Source: Nitrosomonadaceae bacterium
GTDB lineage: Bacteria > Pseudomonadota > Gammaproteobacteria > Burkholderiales > Nitrosomonadaceae
NCBI GenBank assembly: GCA_030646695.1
Contig: JAUSLF010000061.1
Span: 1 to 60,569 of the forward strand
Length of the DNA stretch: 60,569 nucleotides
Direction: 5' to 3'
Under the pieces are notes generated by a model. It did no database searches. It was not told where the DNA came from and saw only the letters and a program-made list of their open reading frames with translations. Numbering within the stretch: the stretch's first letter is position 1; every line of letters begins with the position of its first letter. Of the stretch, positions 8,907 through 17,401 are shown in pieces. The position numbers and the translations under genes are program-made.

Positions 8907-9800
8907 TTACGGAATCTTCCGCGGCTGCCAATTTTTCAGCGCCCACTGCCAGAAGGATGCGATGCTGTTTTCAGCCAGTTCCGCCGGCGGCGTCTGGCCG
9001 AGAAAGCGCATCGCCTCGACCAACTGTGCTACCGGTCTGGATACATCAACGGTAGCCGCTTGGGTTTGTTTGCTGAGTTTCTCACCCTGAGCGTTGGTCA
9101 CCACCGGCAGATGCATGTACGCTGGCGTCGAATAACCCAGCAACCGTTGCAGGTAAATCTGACGCGGGGTCGAATCCAGCAAGTCCACGCCGCGCACCAC
9201 ATGGGTGACACCTTGCGCGGCATCATCCACTACCACCGCCAATTGATAGGCGTAGATGCCGTCGGCCCGGCGCAACACGAAATCACCGGTGGCGCTCGCC
9301 AGTTGCTGCCGGATCAGGCCGCGCAGGGCATCCCTGAATTCGATCGGGTCATCATGGGTCAATACCCGCAATGCGGTAGAATTCCTGCCAGCGGGCAAGC
9401 CGCCCCGGCAGGTGCCAGGGTAAACCGGGCCGTCTATGCCGATGATGCTGGAATCGGCAACTTCCTTGCGGCTGCAGGCGCAAGGGTAGAGCAGGCTCTG
9501 TTGATCGAGTGCGGCGAGTGCAGCCTGATAAGTCTCATTGCGCCGGCTTTGGTAGATCACCTCACCATCCCATTCCATCCCCAGCGCTTCAAGCGTAGCC
9601 AGAATTTTCCTGGCTGCGCCCGCGACCTCGCGCGGCGGATCCAGATTTTCAATCCTGACCAGCCATTCTCCCTGGTGCGATCTGGCTTCCAGATAGCTGC
9701 CCACGGCGGCGACCAGCGAGCCGAAATGCAGCGGGCCGGTGGGGGAGGGGGCGAAACGGCCGCGATAGTTGGGCAGGGTAGTGTCCCGGTCAGGTGCCAT
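8907..9800 (-). CDS. gluQ: Glutamyl-Q tRNA(Asp) synthetase
   Basis: GluQ attaches glutamate to the queuosine base of tRNA(Asp); it resembles the catalytic half of glutamyl-tRNA synthetase without the anticodon-binding part. The 297-residue product has FAPSPTGPLHFGSLVAA (HIGH region), the zinc site YPCACSRKEV...YPGTC, and the KMSKS-like GEKLSKQ. I start at the ATG ending at 9800 (MAPDRDTTLPNYRGRFAPSP); an in-frame start near 9977 would add 59 non-conserved residues. It stands between the reverse-strand flavoprotein set and forward-strand ffs-dnaX. Confidence 0.92.
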   Translation of the reverse strand: MAPDRDTTLPNYRGRFAPSPTGPLHFGSLVAAVGSYLEARSHQGEWLVRIENLDPPREVAGAARKILATLEALGMEWDGEVIYQSRRNETYQAALAALDQQSLLYPCACSRKEVADSSIIGIDGPVYPGTCRGGLPAGRNSTALRVLTHDDPIEFRDALRGLIRQQLASATGDFVLRRADGIYAYQLAVVVDDAAQGVTHVVRGVDLLDSTPRQIYLQRLLGYSTPAYMHLPVVTNAQGEKLSKQTQAATVDVSRPVAQLVEAMRFLGQTPPAELAENSIASFWQWALKNWQPRKIP

Positions 9801-10003
9801 AGCGCAAGAATACCAGAGCCGATACCGGAGGGGCGCGCGGCAGTAACGAACAAAAGCCGGTTGCGCGGTGGACGCGGGCGGCAACTCCGTGCACAATGAC
9901 GCAATTGAGCAATGGCGCAAATACAGCAGCAAGATGGCGCTTGTGGCGGCAAAGCACGCAGAGCGGCTTTGCAGCATTATTCATTGATTCATAACTGTTT
10001 TCT

Positions 10004-10104
10004 ATGGCGGGCCTCCCCGCATTGCACGGTAGTGAACCTGGTCAGGTCCGGAAGGAAGCAGCCACAGCTATTTCTTGCAAGTGCCGGGGGTTAGGCTCGC
10101 CACC
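10004..10104 (+). ncRNA. ffs: 4.5S (signal recognition particle) RNA
   Basis: The near-invariant SRP RNA core GGTCAGGTCCGGAAGGAAGC lies at about 10040-10059 and binds Ffh. The flanks pair as expected for the single long hairpin: GGCGGGCCTCCCCGCA on the left against TGCCGGGGGTTAGGCTCGCC on the right. A T-run at about 10106-10110 fits termination. Its place just upstream of dnaX is common in proteobacteria. The end positions are estimates from the pairing. Confidence 0.93.
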
Positions 10105-10149
10105 CTTTTTGACAAATAGACAAGGTCTATCCTGCAGCCAACCAACATC

Positions 10150-11796
10150 GTGTCACTAACCCAAGTCCTTGCGCGCAAATGGCGCCCCAAGAGCTTTTCC
10201 GAGCTGACCGGACAGGATCACGTGGTCAAGGCGCTGACCAACGCGCTGGAACGGAAACGCCTGCACCATGCTTACCTGTTCACCGGCACGCGCGGCGTCG
10301 GCAAAACCACCATCGCGCGCATTCTGGCCAAGGCGCTCAACTGCGAAACCGGCATCACCTCCACACCCTGCGGCAAATGCGCTGCCTGTACTGAAATCGA
10401 CAGCGGGCGTTTCATCGATTTAATCGAGCTGGATGCCGCTTCCAACACCCAGGTGGACAACATGCGCGAGCTGCTGGAAAACGCGCTCTATGCTCCCACC
10501 TGCGCACGCTACAAGGTTTACATCATCGACGAAGTGCACATGCTCTCCAAGTCGGCTTTCAACGCCATGCTGAAAACCCTGGAAGAGCCGCCAGAGCATG
10601 TCAAGTTCGTGCTTGCCACCACCGATCCGCAGAAAATCCCAGTCACCGTGCTGTCGCGCTGCCTGCAATTCAATCTGAAGCAGATTCCGCCGTCACTGAT
10701 CGCCGCGCATCTCAAGCACGTGCTGGAACAGGAGCAGATAAGCGGCGATGCCATGGCGCTGCAATTGCTGGCGCGGGCGGCGCAGGGCAGCATGCGCGAT
10801 GCGCTGAGCATGCTGGATCAGGCGATTGCTTTCGGTGAAGGCACGGTCGCAGAAACCTCAGTGCGCGCCATGCTGGGCGCCATCGATCAGGGTTACCTGT
10901 ACGATTTGCTGAACGCGCTGGCGCAGAAGGACGGAGTGCAGATGCTGGCGCTGGCCGATGCGATGGAGGCACGCAGCCTGTCGTTCGATGCGGCTTTGCA
11001 GGATCTGGCGGCGCTGTTGCATCGTCTTGCGCTGGCGCAGACCGTGCCGCAGGCAATCAGCGAGGATGTGCCGGAGCGTGAGCGGATTTTCGCGCTGGCG
11101 AAAATTTTCACACCGGAAGATATTCAATTGTTTTATCAGATTGCATTGCATGGCCGCAGCGACCTGAGCCTGGCGCCGGATGAATACGCCGGTTTTACCA
11201 TGACGTTGATGCGCATGCTGGCTTTCATGCCAGGGGATGCAGCAGCAGGCGGTGCACGCAAAGCGGACACGGTTACCGGTACGGTCAGCACCAAGCAGCC
11301 GCCCGTTGCAATTCGACAGGCTCCCTCCGCCACGCCGCAACCAGCAACAGCGCCGGTTGTAGCAGTTCCGAGCGCGACTTCAACCGCAGTCGCACCGGGC
11401 GCAACCGCAACTTCATTCGACGGCGATTGGCCGGCACTGGTGAACCAGTTGAAATTGAGTGGTATGACAAGAATGCTGGCACAGAACTGCGAAGTAAAGA
11501 ATTTCACTGCGGACGGAATCGAACTATGCGTACCGGAACCTCACCGGCATCTGCTGGAAAAGGCTTACCAGGACAAGATGAAAGCCGCACTAAGCGAGTA
11601 TTACGGCAAGCCGGTGCGGTTGAAATTTTCCGTGGGTAGCACCACCGGCATGACGCCCGCAGAACTGGAAAACCGTGAAAAGCAGGCGAAGCAATCACAG
11701 GCCATCGCCGCCATCGAGACCGACCCGTTCGTGCGCGAACTGGTAGAAAATTTCGACGCAAAGCTGATCGTTTCTTCGATCAAACCCATTCAATAG
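10150..11796 (+). CDS. dnaX: DNA polymerase III subunit gamma/tau
   Basis: DnaX is the clamp-loader ATPase that also tethers polymerase cores. The 548-residue product has Walker A GTRGVGKTT (about 45-53), the zinc module CGKCAAC, DEVHMLS (Walker B) and the SRC sensor. A Pro/Ala/Thr-rich linker (about 375-420) precedes a tau-specific C-terminal domain. The start is GTG at 10150. I saw no A-rich slippery heptamer of the E. coli AAAAAAG type, so a short gamma form by that route is not supported. ybaB and recR follow, the usual operon. Confidence 0.95.
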   Translation: MSLTQVLARKWRPKSFSELTGQDHVVKALTNALERKRLHHAYLFTGTRGVGKTTIARILAKALNCETGITSTPCGKCAACTEIDSGRFIDLIELDAASNTQVDNMRELLENALYAPTCARYKVYIIDEVHMLSKSAFNAMLKTLEEPPEHVKFVLATTDPQKIPVTVLSRCLQFNLKQIPPSLIAAHLKHVLEQEQISGDAMALQLLARAAQGSMRDALSMLDQAIAFGEGTVAETSVRAMLGAIDQGYLYDLLNALAQKDGVQMLALADAMEARSLSFDAALQDLAALLHRLALAQTVPQAISEDVPERERIFALAKIFTPEDIQLFYQIALHGRSDLSLAPDEYAGFTMTLMRMLAFMPGDAAAGGARKADTVTGTVSTKQPPVAIRQAPSATPQPATAPVVAVPSATSTAVAPGATATSFDGDWPALVNQLKLSGMTRMLAQNCEVKNFTADGIELCVPEPHRHLLEKAYQDKMKAALSEYYGKPVRLKFSVGSTTGMTPAELENREKQAKQSQAIAAIETDPFVRELVENFDAKLIVSSIKPIQ

Positions 11797-11808
11797 CGGA
11801 GGTAGAAA

Positions 11809-12135
11809 ATGATGAAAGGTGGCTTGGGCAACCTGATGAAACAGGCCCAGCAAATGCAGGAAAACATGAAAAACATGCAGGAGCAACTGGCCAAGTTGGA
11901 AATCGAAGGCCAATCCGGCGCGGGCATGGTTAAAATAGTGATGACTTGCCGTTACGACGTGAAGCGCGTCAGCATAGACGACAGCCTGATCGGTGATGAC
12001 AAGGAAATGCTGGAGGATCTGCTCGCCGCTGCGGTCAACGACGCGGTGCGGCGGGTCGAATCCATCTCCCAGGAAAAGATGGCCGGCTTCACCTCCGGCA
12101 TGGGTCTGCCGCCGGGAATGAAGTTGCCATTTTGA
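11809..12135 (+). CDS. ybaB: Nucleoid-associated protein YbaB/EbfC
   Basis: This is a 108-residue DNA-binding protein of the YbaB/EbfC family, which forms dimers and coats DNA. The sequence runs [17 protein letters not shown], a Gln/Met-rich helix, then [19 protein letters not shown] and a closing helix ending [10 protein letters not shown]. Two ATGs lie in tandem (11809, 11812) after a GGAGG-like site. It lies between dnaX (12-base gap) and recR (105-base gap), the standard order. Confidence 0.95.
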   Translation: MMKGGLGNLMKQAQQMQENMKNMQEQLAKLEIEGQSGAGMVKIVMTCRYDVKRVSIDDSLIGDDKEMLEDLLAAAVNDAVRRVESISQEKMAGFTSGMGLPPGMKLPF

Positions 12136-12240
12136 ATTCGTGAAAGGGAAAGCATGCGCGGGATTTGCCTGCGTCAGCTTGCCAACCATCGCATATTTCG
12201 CTTTCCCGGACTCACTGCTGTTCTCTAAGTTTTATTCAAA

Positions 12241-12837
12241 ATGAAAACACCCACCACTCTCGAAGACCTGATCGAGTCGTTGCGCTGCCTGCCCGGCGTC
12301 GGCCCCAAGTCGGCGCAGCGTATGGCCTATCACCTGCTGCAGCGCGACCATGCGGGTGCGCAACGGCTTGCCAACTCGTTGACCCAGGCGCTGGGACATA
12401 TCAAGCATTGCGAGAAGTGCAATAATTTCACCGAAGAAACGGTGTGCGAACTATGCCGTTCCGAGCGGCGTGATGCGGGGCTGCTATGTGTGGTGGAGAT
12501 GCCCGCAGACCTGATGATGATGGAACAGGCGCACTGCTACAAAGGCATGTATTTCGTGCTGATGGGCAGACTCTCGCCGCTGGACGGCATCGGCCCCAGA
12601 GAAATCCATCTTGATCGCTTGCTGAAACGGGCGCAGGACGGCGTGGTGCGGGAAGTGGTGCTGGCCACCAATTTCACCGTGGAAGGCGAAGCCACTGCGC
12701 ACTACATCAGCGAACTGTTGCACACCCGAGGGGTGAGGGTCACGCGCATCGCCCGCGGTTTGCCGGTGGGCGGTGAGCTGGAGCATGTCGATAGCGGCAC
12801 CCTGGCGCAGGCGGTGATGGAGCGCAGGGAAGTCTGA
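12241..12837 (+). CDS. recR: Recombination protein RecR
   Basis: RecR acts with RecO/RecF in loading RecA at gaps. The 198-residue product has the helix-hairpin-helix [17 protein letters not shown] (about 17-33), a C4 zinc finger [16 protein letters not shown] (about 59-74) and a Toprim domain (about 80-175). It is the last gene of the dnaX-ybaB-recR operon. A hairpin just after the stop may end transcription. Confidence 0.96.
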   Translation: MKTPTTLEDLIESLRCLPGVGPKSAQRMAYHLLQRDHAGAQRLANSLTQALGHIKHCEKCNNFTEETVCELCRSERRDAGLLCVVEMPADLMMMEQAHCYKGMYFVLMGRLSPLDGIGPREIHLDRLLKRAQDGVVREVVLATNFTVEGEATAHYISELLHTRGVRVTRIARGLPVGGELEHVDSGTLAQAVMERREV

Positions 12838-12852
12838 TTTCAATTTCATTCT

Positions 12853-12872
12853 GCCAGCAATATTTTGTTGGC
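12853..12872 (+). terminator. Possible terminator hairpin after recR
   Basis: GCCAGCAA (12853-12860) pairs with TTGTTGGC (12865-12872) around a TATT loop, with one G-T wobble. The following bases are only mildly T-rich (TTCCTGTT), so its strength is doubtful. The position, 15 bases after the recR stop, is right for an operon end. Confidence 0.4.
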
Positions 12873-12995
12873 TTCCTGTTCACACCTTGTCGTACTATTG
12901 CACTGTCTTCGGCGCTCACTCGCCGCCGCTTCGTTGCGCTCTCAAACTACTGGAATAAAGGCAGAGTGTGAACGCCTTGCCATACTGAGAAACAA

Positions 12996-13811
12996 ATGAA
13001 AGTCAACAGACCGATCAGACCAATAAAGAAAAAAACGCCGGCATCAACCAGCGCTAGAGCTACCCCTGCGTCCGCGCCAGGTGTCACGCACAAGCTGCAC
13101 AAGCTGCTGGCGCAGGCAGGGCTGGGGTCGCGGCGCGAGATGGAGGAACTGATTGCCGCCGGCCAGGTGACCATCAACAGCAAGGCAGCGGAGATCGGCA
13201 GCCGCGCCGGGCCGGAAGACGTGGTACGGATAGGGAAGCGCACCATCCATCTCAAATTCGGCGAGCGCCTGCCGCGAGTCATTTTGTATCACAAGCCGGA
13301 AGGCGAGATAGTCAGTCGCGATGATCCACAAAGCCGTCCGTCGGTATTCGACAAACTACCGCAGCTGCAATCATCCAAATGGGTCGCAATCGGTCGACTG
13401 GATTTCAATACCAGCGGGCTGTTGATTTTTACCACCGACGGTGAGCTGGCCAACCGTTTGATGCACCCGCGCTTTGAAGTCGAGCGCGAATATGCGGTAC
13501 GCATCATGGGGCGCCTGACCCCGGAACAGATGACGCAATTGACCAGTGGCATCGAACTGGAAGATGGTCCGGCGAAATTTGAGCTTTTGTCGGATCAGGG
13601 CGGCGAAGGTTCCAATCACTGGTACCGGGTAATATTGAAAGAAGGCAAGAACCGCGAAGTGCGCCGCATGTTTGCAGCGGCGGGGCAGATGGTCAGCCGC
13701 CTCACCAGGGTGCGCTTCGGCCCGATCAATCTGCCACCGCGCCTCAAGCGCGGAAAATCGTTGGAGCTGGACGAGACGGAAGTGAAGCGCTTGCTGGAGC
13801 TGGTGGCGTAG
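12996..13811 (+). CDS. rluB: 23S rRNA pseudouridine synthase, RluB-like
   Basis: This is an RsuA/RluB-family pseudouridine synthase of 271 residues. A Lys/Pro/Ala-rich leader (1-30) precedes an S4-like RNA-binding domain (LHKLLAQAGLGSRREMEELIAAGQVTIN). The catalytic core has GRLDFNTSGLLIFTTDG, where the Asp is the nucleophile. The NREVRRMFAAAG motif is also present. The length and S4 domain favour RluB (U2605 of 23S rRNA) over RsuA or RluE, but the target is inferred from family membership. Confidence 0.85.
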   Translation: MKVNRPIRPIKKKTPASTSARATPASAPGVTHKLHKLLAQAGLGSRREMEELIAAGQVTINSKAAEIGSRAGPEDVVRIGKRTIHLKFGERLPRVILYHKPEGEIVSRDDPQSRPSVFDKLPQLQSSKWVAIGRLDFNTSGLLIFTTDGELANRLMHPRFEVEREYAVRIMGRLTPEQMTQLTSGIELEDGPAKFELLSDQGGEGSNHWYRVILKEGKNREVRRMFAAAGQMVSRLTRVRFGPINLPPRLKRGKSLELDETEVKRLLELVA

Positions 13812-13893
13812 GCTGCGTCTACTCGAAAATTTCGCTATACTGCTTGCAGCTCAATTTTTTCGGGGCGCCGCTCAATTCGCGGCCCCATTAGGC
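13811..13893. repeat. Direct repeat copy A upstream of membrane-protein gene
   Basis: This stretch aligns over its whole length with 14468-14555: both run GGCTGCG, CTCGAAA, TTCGCTA-ACT, CTCAATTTT, GCTCAATTCGCG, CCCC, TAGGC in the same order, with a few substitutions and a small gap. Copy A begins at the rluB stop region and ends eight bases before the next start codon. It contains TATACT (a possible -10), so the repeat may carry a promoter. Confidence 0.65.
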
Positions 13894-13900
13894 GGCGCAA

Positions 13901-14392
13901 TTGTATTCCGAGTTTCTCCACACCTCTGCAACAGTTGCCGCCACCCTCGCAGGGTTCATCGGGGTTGTGTTCATTCTGGGGCGCCGGTCGGAAGGGAACC
14001 TCAGCATTCACGAATTGTCTGCGGTGTTCCACCTGTTATATACCGCACTGGGGGCCCTGTTCTTCTCGCTCGTCATGTCAGTGTTCCTGGCATCGACCGT
14101 CGAGCAGGGTCTCGTCTGGCAAGTCGGCAATGGAGCTTTCGGACTTTATCATCTGCTGGGTGTGGGCAGGGCCACCGCAGAAGCACTCCGGGGTGAGTTC
14201 GGCGTACGAAAGGTCATCGCCTGGCCACTCTTTATCGGCAGCTACCCAATAATTGGCGCCAATTTTGCTGCCGCCGTGGGGTACTTCCCTGAGGCTGCTC
14301 CGCTCGTCTTCATGGTTGGTATCGTGTGGCTTCTGCTCGTTACCGCGGCAACCTTTGTTTCCCTTCTTTCAACGGGTGGACGCGTCGCTTAA
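13901..14392 (+). CDS. Small integral membrane protein of unknown function
   Basis: The 163-residue product has about four hydrophobic segments (about 9-27, 42-66, 80-95 as a weaker one, and 104-158 covering two). It has no signal peptide cleavage site and no motif I recognise. The only plausible start is TTG at 13901, with no clear ribosome-binding site, so the N-terminus is uncertain. The gene is framed on both sides by the diverged direct repeats at 13811-13893 and 14468-14555, which suggests it came in as a unit or by a local duplication. Confidence 0.6.
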   Translation: MYSEFLHTSATVAATLAGFIGVVFILGRRSEGNLSIHELSAVFHLLYTALGALFFSLVMSVFLASTVEQGLVWQVGNGAFGLYHLLGVGRATAEALRGEFGVRKVIAWPLFIGSYPIIGANFAAAVGYFPEAAPLVFMVGIVWLLLVTAATFVSLLSTGGRVA

Positions 14393-14467
14393 CGGGTCGT
14401 GAATTAACGCATTTAGGGAACGGCGCACAGCGCCACCAATCCCTCATTCAAACGGTTGCCGCTGCGT

Positions 14468-14555
14468 GGCTGCGCCCGCTCGAAATCTTCGCTACACTGT
14501 TTGTATCCATCTCAATTTTCTCGGAAGTACTGCTCAATTCGCGACCCCGCTAGGC
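14468..14555. repeat. Direct repeat copy B upstream of wrbA
   Basis: This is the second, diverged copy of 13811-13893 in the same orientation (roughly four bases in five identical by eye). It ends 35 bases before wrbA. In place of TATACT it has TACACT, so any shared promoter would be weaker here. Confidence 0.65.
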
Positions 14556-14590
14556 TCACCGCACGATCAAGCACAATGAGGAGATACAAC

Positions 14591-15193
14591 ATGACAAAAG
14601 TTCTCGTTCTTTACTACAGCATGTATGGCCACATTGAAACCATGGCGAAAGCGGTGGCTGAAGGTGCGCGCAGCATCGAAGGCGCCGAGGTTGCCATCAA
14701 GCGCGTACCCGATCTGGTGCCGGAAGATGTGGCGCGCAAGGCCGGCGCCAAACTCGATCAGGCGGCGCCGATCGCGACGGTGGGTGAGTTGCCGGACTAC
14801 GACGCGATCATCTTTGGCACGCCGACACGTTTCGGCAACATGTGCGCACAGATGCGCAATTTTCTCGACCAGACCGGCCGGTTGTGGCTGAACGGTGGCT
14901 TGATTGGCAAAGTGGGAAGTGTATTCACATCCACGGCCACGCAGCACGGCGGACAGGAAACCACGATCACCTCGTTTCACACTACCTTGCTGCATCACGG
15001 CATGATCATCGTAGGGGTTCCCTATTCCTGCCAGGAGATCATGAACATGAGTGAAATCACCGGTGGATCACCCTATGGAGCGAGCACTCTTGCTGGCGTT
15101 GATGGCAGCCGTCAACCGTCAGAGAACGAAATAAAAATTGCCCGTTTCCAGGGAACCCATGTTGCGCAAGTGGCCAAAAAGCAATCGGCCTGA
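14591..15193 (+). CDS. wrbA: NAD(P)H:quinone oxidoreductase WrbA
   Basis: WrbA is a flavodoxin-like FMN enzyme that reduces quinones by two electrons. The 200-residue protein opens [17 protein letters not shown], has [10 protein letters not shown] and [12 protein letters not shown], and ends with YGASTLAG, all family marks. ATG at 14591 follows AGGAGA; longer in-frame starts reach back into the repeat and are unlikely. The cupredoxin gene overlaps its 3' end, so it may lead the envelope-gene row that follows. Confidence 0.95.
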   Translation: MTKVLVLYYSMYGHIETMAKAVAEGARSIEGAEVAIKRVPDLVPEDVARKAGAKLDQAAPIATVGELPDYDAIIFGTPTRFGNMCAQMRNFLDQTGRLWLNGGLIGKVGSVFTSTATQHGGQETTITSFHTTLLHHGMIIVGVPYSCQEIMNMSEITGGSPYGASTLAGVDGSRQPSENEIKIARFQGTHVAQVAKKQSA

Positions 15194-15635
15194 CAACCGA
15201 TTGGAGAGGGGCGCGCTAAAAAGCGGGGCACTGTATTTAATCGCAATTTTGTCGGCTTTACTGGTCATGCCGGGCTTCGCCGAACAATACGCCACGGGAG
15301 ATGTCGTGCAGGCGGTGATAGATGTGGACGGCAAACAGCGGGTACAGATACGTGGCGGCAGTTACTTCTTCACGCCCAACCATATCATCGTAAAGGTAAA
15401 CGTGCCGGTTGCATTGTCGATCATGCGGGAATCTGGAATCGTGCCGCATACTTTCGTCATGAAGATTCCGGAGTCAAGGATCATGCTTGACGAATCCTTG
15501 AGCACCGAGGCCAGGACTATCGAATTCACGCCCACAGCGGTGGGAAAGTATGAGTTTTATTGCAGGAACAAGCTGCCGTTTTTCAGAAGCCATGAGGAAA
15601 AGGGGATGAAGGGTGTCTTTGAGGTAATTCCCTAA
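15159..15635 (+). CDS. Periplasmic cupredoxin-like copper protein
   Basis: The 158-residue product has a basic N-terminus, one hydrophobic signal segment ending near PGFAEQ (about 22-43), and a beta-rich domain. Candidate type 1 copper ligands are His97 (VPHTF), Cys135 (FYCRNKLP), His145 (RSHEEK) and Met150 (GMKG); the C-x9-H-x4-M spacing is longer than in plastocyanin. An electron-transfer or copper-handling role is inferred. I prefer ATG 15159, preceded by CAGGGA, over TTG 15138. The start lies inside wrbA (35-base overlap), and the LolA-like gene follows after two bases. Confidence 0.7.
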   Translation: MLRKWPKSNRPDNRLERGALKSGALYLIAILSALLVMPGFAEQYATGDVVQAVIDVDGKQRVQIRGGSYFFTPNHIIVKVNVPVALSIMRESGIVPHTFVMKIPESRIMLDESLSTEARTIEFTPTAVGKYEFYCRNKLPFFRSHEEKGMKGVFEVIP

Positions 15636-15637
15636 TC

Positions 15638-16261
15638 ATGTTGGGAGCAGTATTGACTGTGGCGCTGCTTTTCACCGATACCGCGAACCCGATCCAGACG
15701 GCGATCGATTATTACCAGAAGATCACGGCTTATCAGGTGACGGTGAAATCCGTGAGCGGCGGCAAAGCCGAAATCATGCGTTATTACTTCAAGAAGCCCG
15801 GCCATGTCCGGATGGAATTTGTAACGCCGTTCAAAGGGGCTGTGCTTATTTATAGTCCTGACACCAAACAAGCGAAGCTGTGGCTTTTCGGTTATCGCAG
15901 CTTCCCTGCGCTGAGCTTGAGCCCGGAGAATCGTCTGATTCAAAGTTCTACGGGTCAGCGGGTGGACCGCTCGGATGTGGGAGCCCTTTACCAAAATGTG
16001 AAGGCACTGCAGGAACACGGTAGAACCGAGGTGCTCGGCATTGAAACGGTCGGTGGACATGAAACGTTGCATATCGCGGTAGAAGGCGGTGGTGGCTTTT
16101 CGATCGGGGCCGTAGCGCGCTACCAACTATGGTTGGACCATACCACCGGTTTCCCTTTCAAGGTATCGAGTCACGATGTGAATGGACAGTTGATTGAGGT
16201 GGTGGAGATGGACGAGTTGAAGCTCAACCCCGAGTTTCCCGATGACTTTTTCAACCAATAA
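15638..16261 (+). CDS. LolA-like/outer-membrane lipoprotein-sorting protein
   Basis: This 207-residue predicted exported protein has a short hydrophobic N-terminus and a LolA-like pattern: AIDYYQKITAYQVTVKSVSGGKAEIMRYYFKKPGHVRMEF, LIYSPDTKQAKLW and a late LWLDHTTGFPFKVSSHD. LolA-fold proteins hold lipids or acyl chains. This is not canonical LolA, which is normally linked to ftsK or lolB, so it is probably a paralogue dedicated to another lipid-like cargo. It begins two bases after the cupredoxin stop and is followed six bases later by a START-like gene. Confidence 0.6.
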   Translation: MLGAVLTVALLFTDTANPIQTAIDYYQKITAYQVTVKSVSGGKAEIMRYYFKKPGHVRMEFVTPFKGAVLIYSPDTKQAKLWLFGYRSFPALSLSPENRLIQSSTGQRVDRSDVGALYQNVKALQEHGRTEVLGIETVGGHETLHIAVEGGGGFSIGAVARYQLWLDHTTGFPFKVSSHDVNGQLIEVVEMDELKLNPEFPDDFFNQ

Positions 16262-16267
16262 AGCGGT

Positions 16268-16747
16268 ATGGCGGAATTTCATCTGGTCACCGAATGGCGG
16301 ATTGAGGCGCCTCTAGCCCAGGTGTGCGACGTGATTTCCCATTGTCTGTATTGGCCGCAATGGTGGAAGGGAGTGGAAAAAGTGGAAGAGTTTGATCCGG
16401 GAGACGTGGATGGCATCGGCAGCCTGCGGCGCTTTACCTGGAGAGGGCGGCTTCCCTATCGGCTCACCTTCGATCTGCGCGTCACCCGCGCGGTGCCGCT
16501 CTCGCTGCTCGAAGGCCGGGCGAGCGGTGAAGTGGAGGGCGTCGGACGCTGGCGTTTCTCCAACGATGGCGGCGTTACCATGGTGCGCTATGAATGGCAC
16601 GTATGTACCAACCGGCTCTGGATGAATGTCATTGCGCCCATTGCGCGGCCTCTGTTCAAATGGAATCACGACCAAGTGATGCGCCAGGGAGCGGAAGGTA
16701 TGGCGCGCCTGTTGAATGCCCGGCTGGTGAGCCTGGTGCATAGCTGA
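16268..16747 (+). CDS. SRPBCC/START-like protein
   Basis: The 159-residue product has the SRPBCC pattern: an opening strand FHLVTEWRIEAPLAQVCDVISH, a WPQWWKGVEKVEEFDPGD loop, beta-strands and a terminal helix (NHDQVMRQGAEGMARLL). This fold makes a deep hydrophobic pocket. It has no signal peptide. The tight placement between a LolA-like protein and a membrane protein suggests that all three handle the same hydrophobic compound. No specific ligand can be named. Confidence 0.6.
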   Translation: MAEFHLVTEWRIEAPLAQVCDVISHCLYWPQWWKGVEKVEEFDPGDVDGIGSLRRFTWRGRLPYRLTFDLRVTRAVPLSLLEGRASGEVEGVGRWRFSNDGGVTMVRYEWHVCTNRLWMNVIAPIARPLFKWNHDQVMRQGAEGMARLLNARLVSLVHS

Positions 16748-16763
16748 AATCCGCAGCTCCCCG

Positions 16764-17240
16764 ATGTCATTGGTAATACGGCCTTCGATAAACTGGCGCG
16801 CGGCGATTTATGCGGGTGTTGCCGCCGGAATTATCGCAACCGCAGTACAAATCATCCTGTGGTGGGCCTGCTGGGATGTGCTGCCGGGAATCTTGTATCG
16901 GGACGCGCGCCTGGCCGCGGCGATCGTTATGGGGAGCGGCGTCCTGCCGCCGCCGGCTACGTTTGATTGGGCGGTGATGTTCGTTGCGGCCTTGATCCAT
17001 GTTGCGCTTTCCATGGTCTACAGCATAATCCTCGCCCGCTTCATCTCTCGGTGTGGCATGCTGGTTGCAGTGCTCGTGGGAGTCTGGTACGGGCTGGTAC
17101 TGTTTGGGGTTAACATGTACGGATTCACGATGCTGTTCCCGTGGTTTGCGCAAGCGCGCGATTGGATCACGCTGGTGGCTCATGCCGTGTTCGGCGGTTC
17201 TTGCGCCGGAGTCTACAAGGCATTGCACCCGCGCGGATGA
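16764..17240 (+). CDS. Four-helix membrane protein of unknown function
   Basis: The 158-residue product has about four membrane segments (about 13-37, 69-92, 97-120 and 128-150). Small conserved-looking features are WWACWDVLPGILYRD after the first helix and MYGFTMLFPWF before the last. I do not recognise a family. Its stop codon overlaps the start of the next tiny ORF (ATGA), and it follows the START-like gene by 16 bases, so it belongs to the same transcript. Confidence 0.65.
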   Translation: MSLVIRPSINWRAAIYAGVAAGIIATAVQIILWWACWDVLPGILYRDARLAAAIVMGSGVLPPPATFDWAVMFVAALIHVALSMVYSIILARFISRCGMLVAVLVGVWYGLVLFGVNMYGFTMLFPWFAQARDWITLVAHAVFGGSCAGVYKALHPRG

Positions 17241-17344
17241 TGAAATTGCTTGCAGCGGCCATTGTTTTCACTTCAATGTTGGCAACGGCAGGGGTAGCAG
17301 CGGGGCAGGCCGGGGGTTCCCTGCGGCGCAAGAAAAAATGGTAG
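17237..17344 (+). CDS. 35-codon secreted or membrane micropeptide
   Basis: The ORF starts with tandem ATGs (17237, 17240) overlapping the stop of the preceding gene. It encodes a typical signal peptide (MKLLAAAIVFTSMLATAGVAA), then a short tail GQAGGSLRRKKKW. If the signal is cleaved after AGVAA, only a basic peptide of about 14 residues remains. The translational coupling and the well-formed signal argue for a real gene, but it is short and I know no homologue. Confidence 0.45.
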   Translation: MMKLLAAAIVFTSMLATAGVAAGQAGGSLRRKKKW

Positions 17345-17401
17345 CGTAGATGATGCAGCTTTCTGCCCTGCAACCTCATCCTGCTTATAGGAGAACTCAG
17401 C

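Noticed and set aside
8856-9899. A long forward open frame antisense to gluQ
   Set aside because: gluQ has all family motifs on the other strand; the antisense product shows no recognisable fold and no ribosome-binding site.
10150-11796. Programmed frameshift in dnaX making a short gamma subunit
   Set aside because: No A-rich slippery heptamer of the E. coli type was found by eye in the gene.
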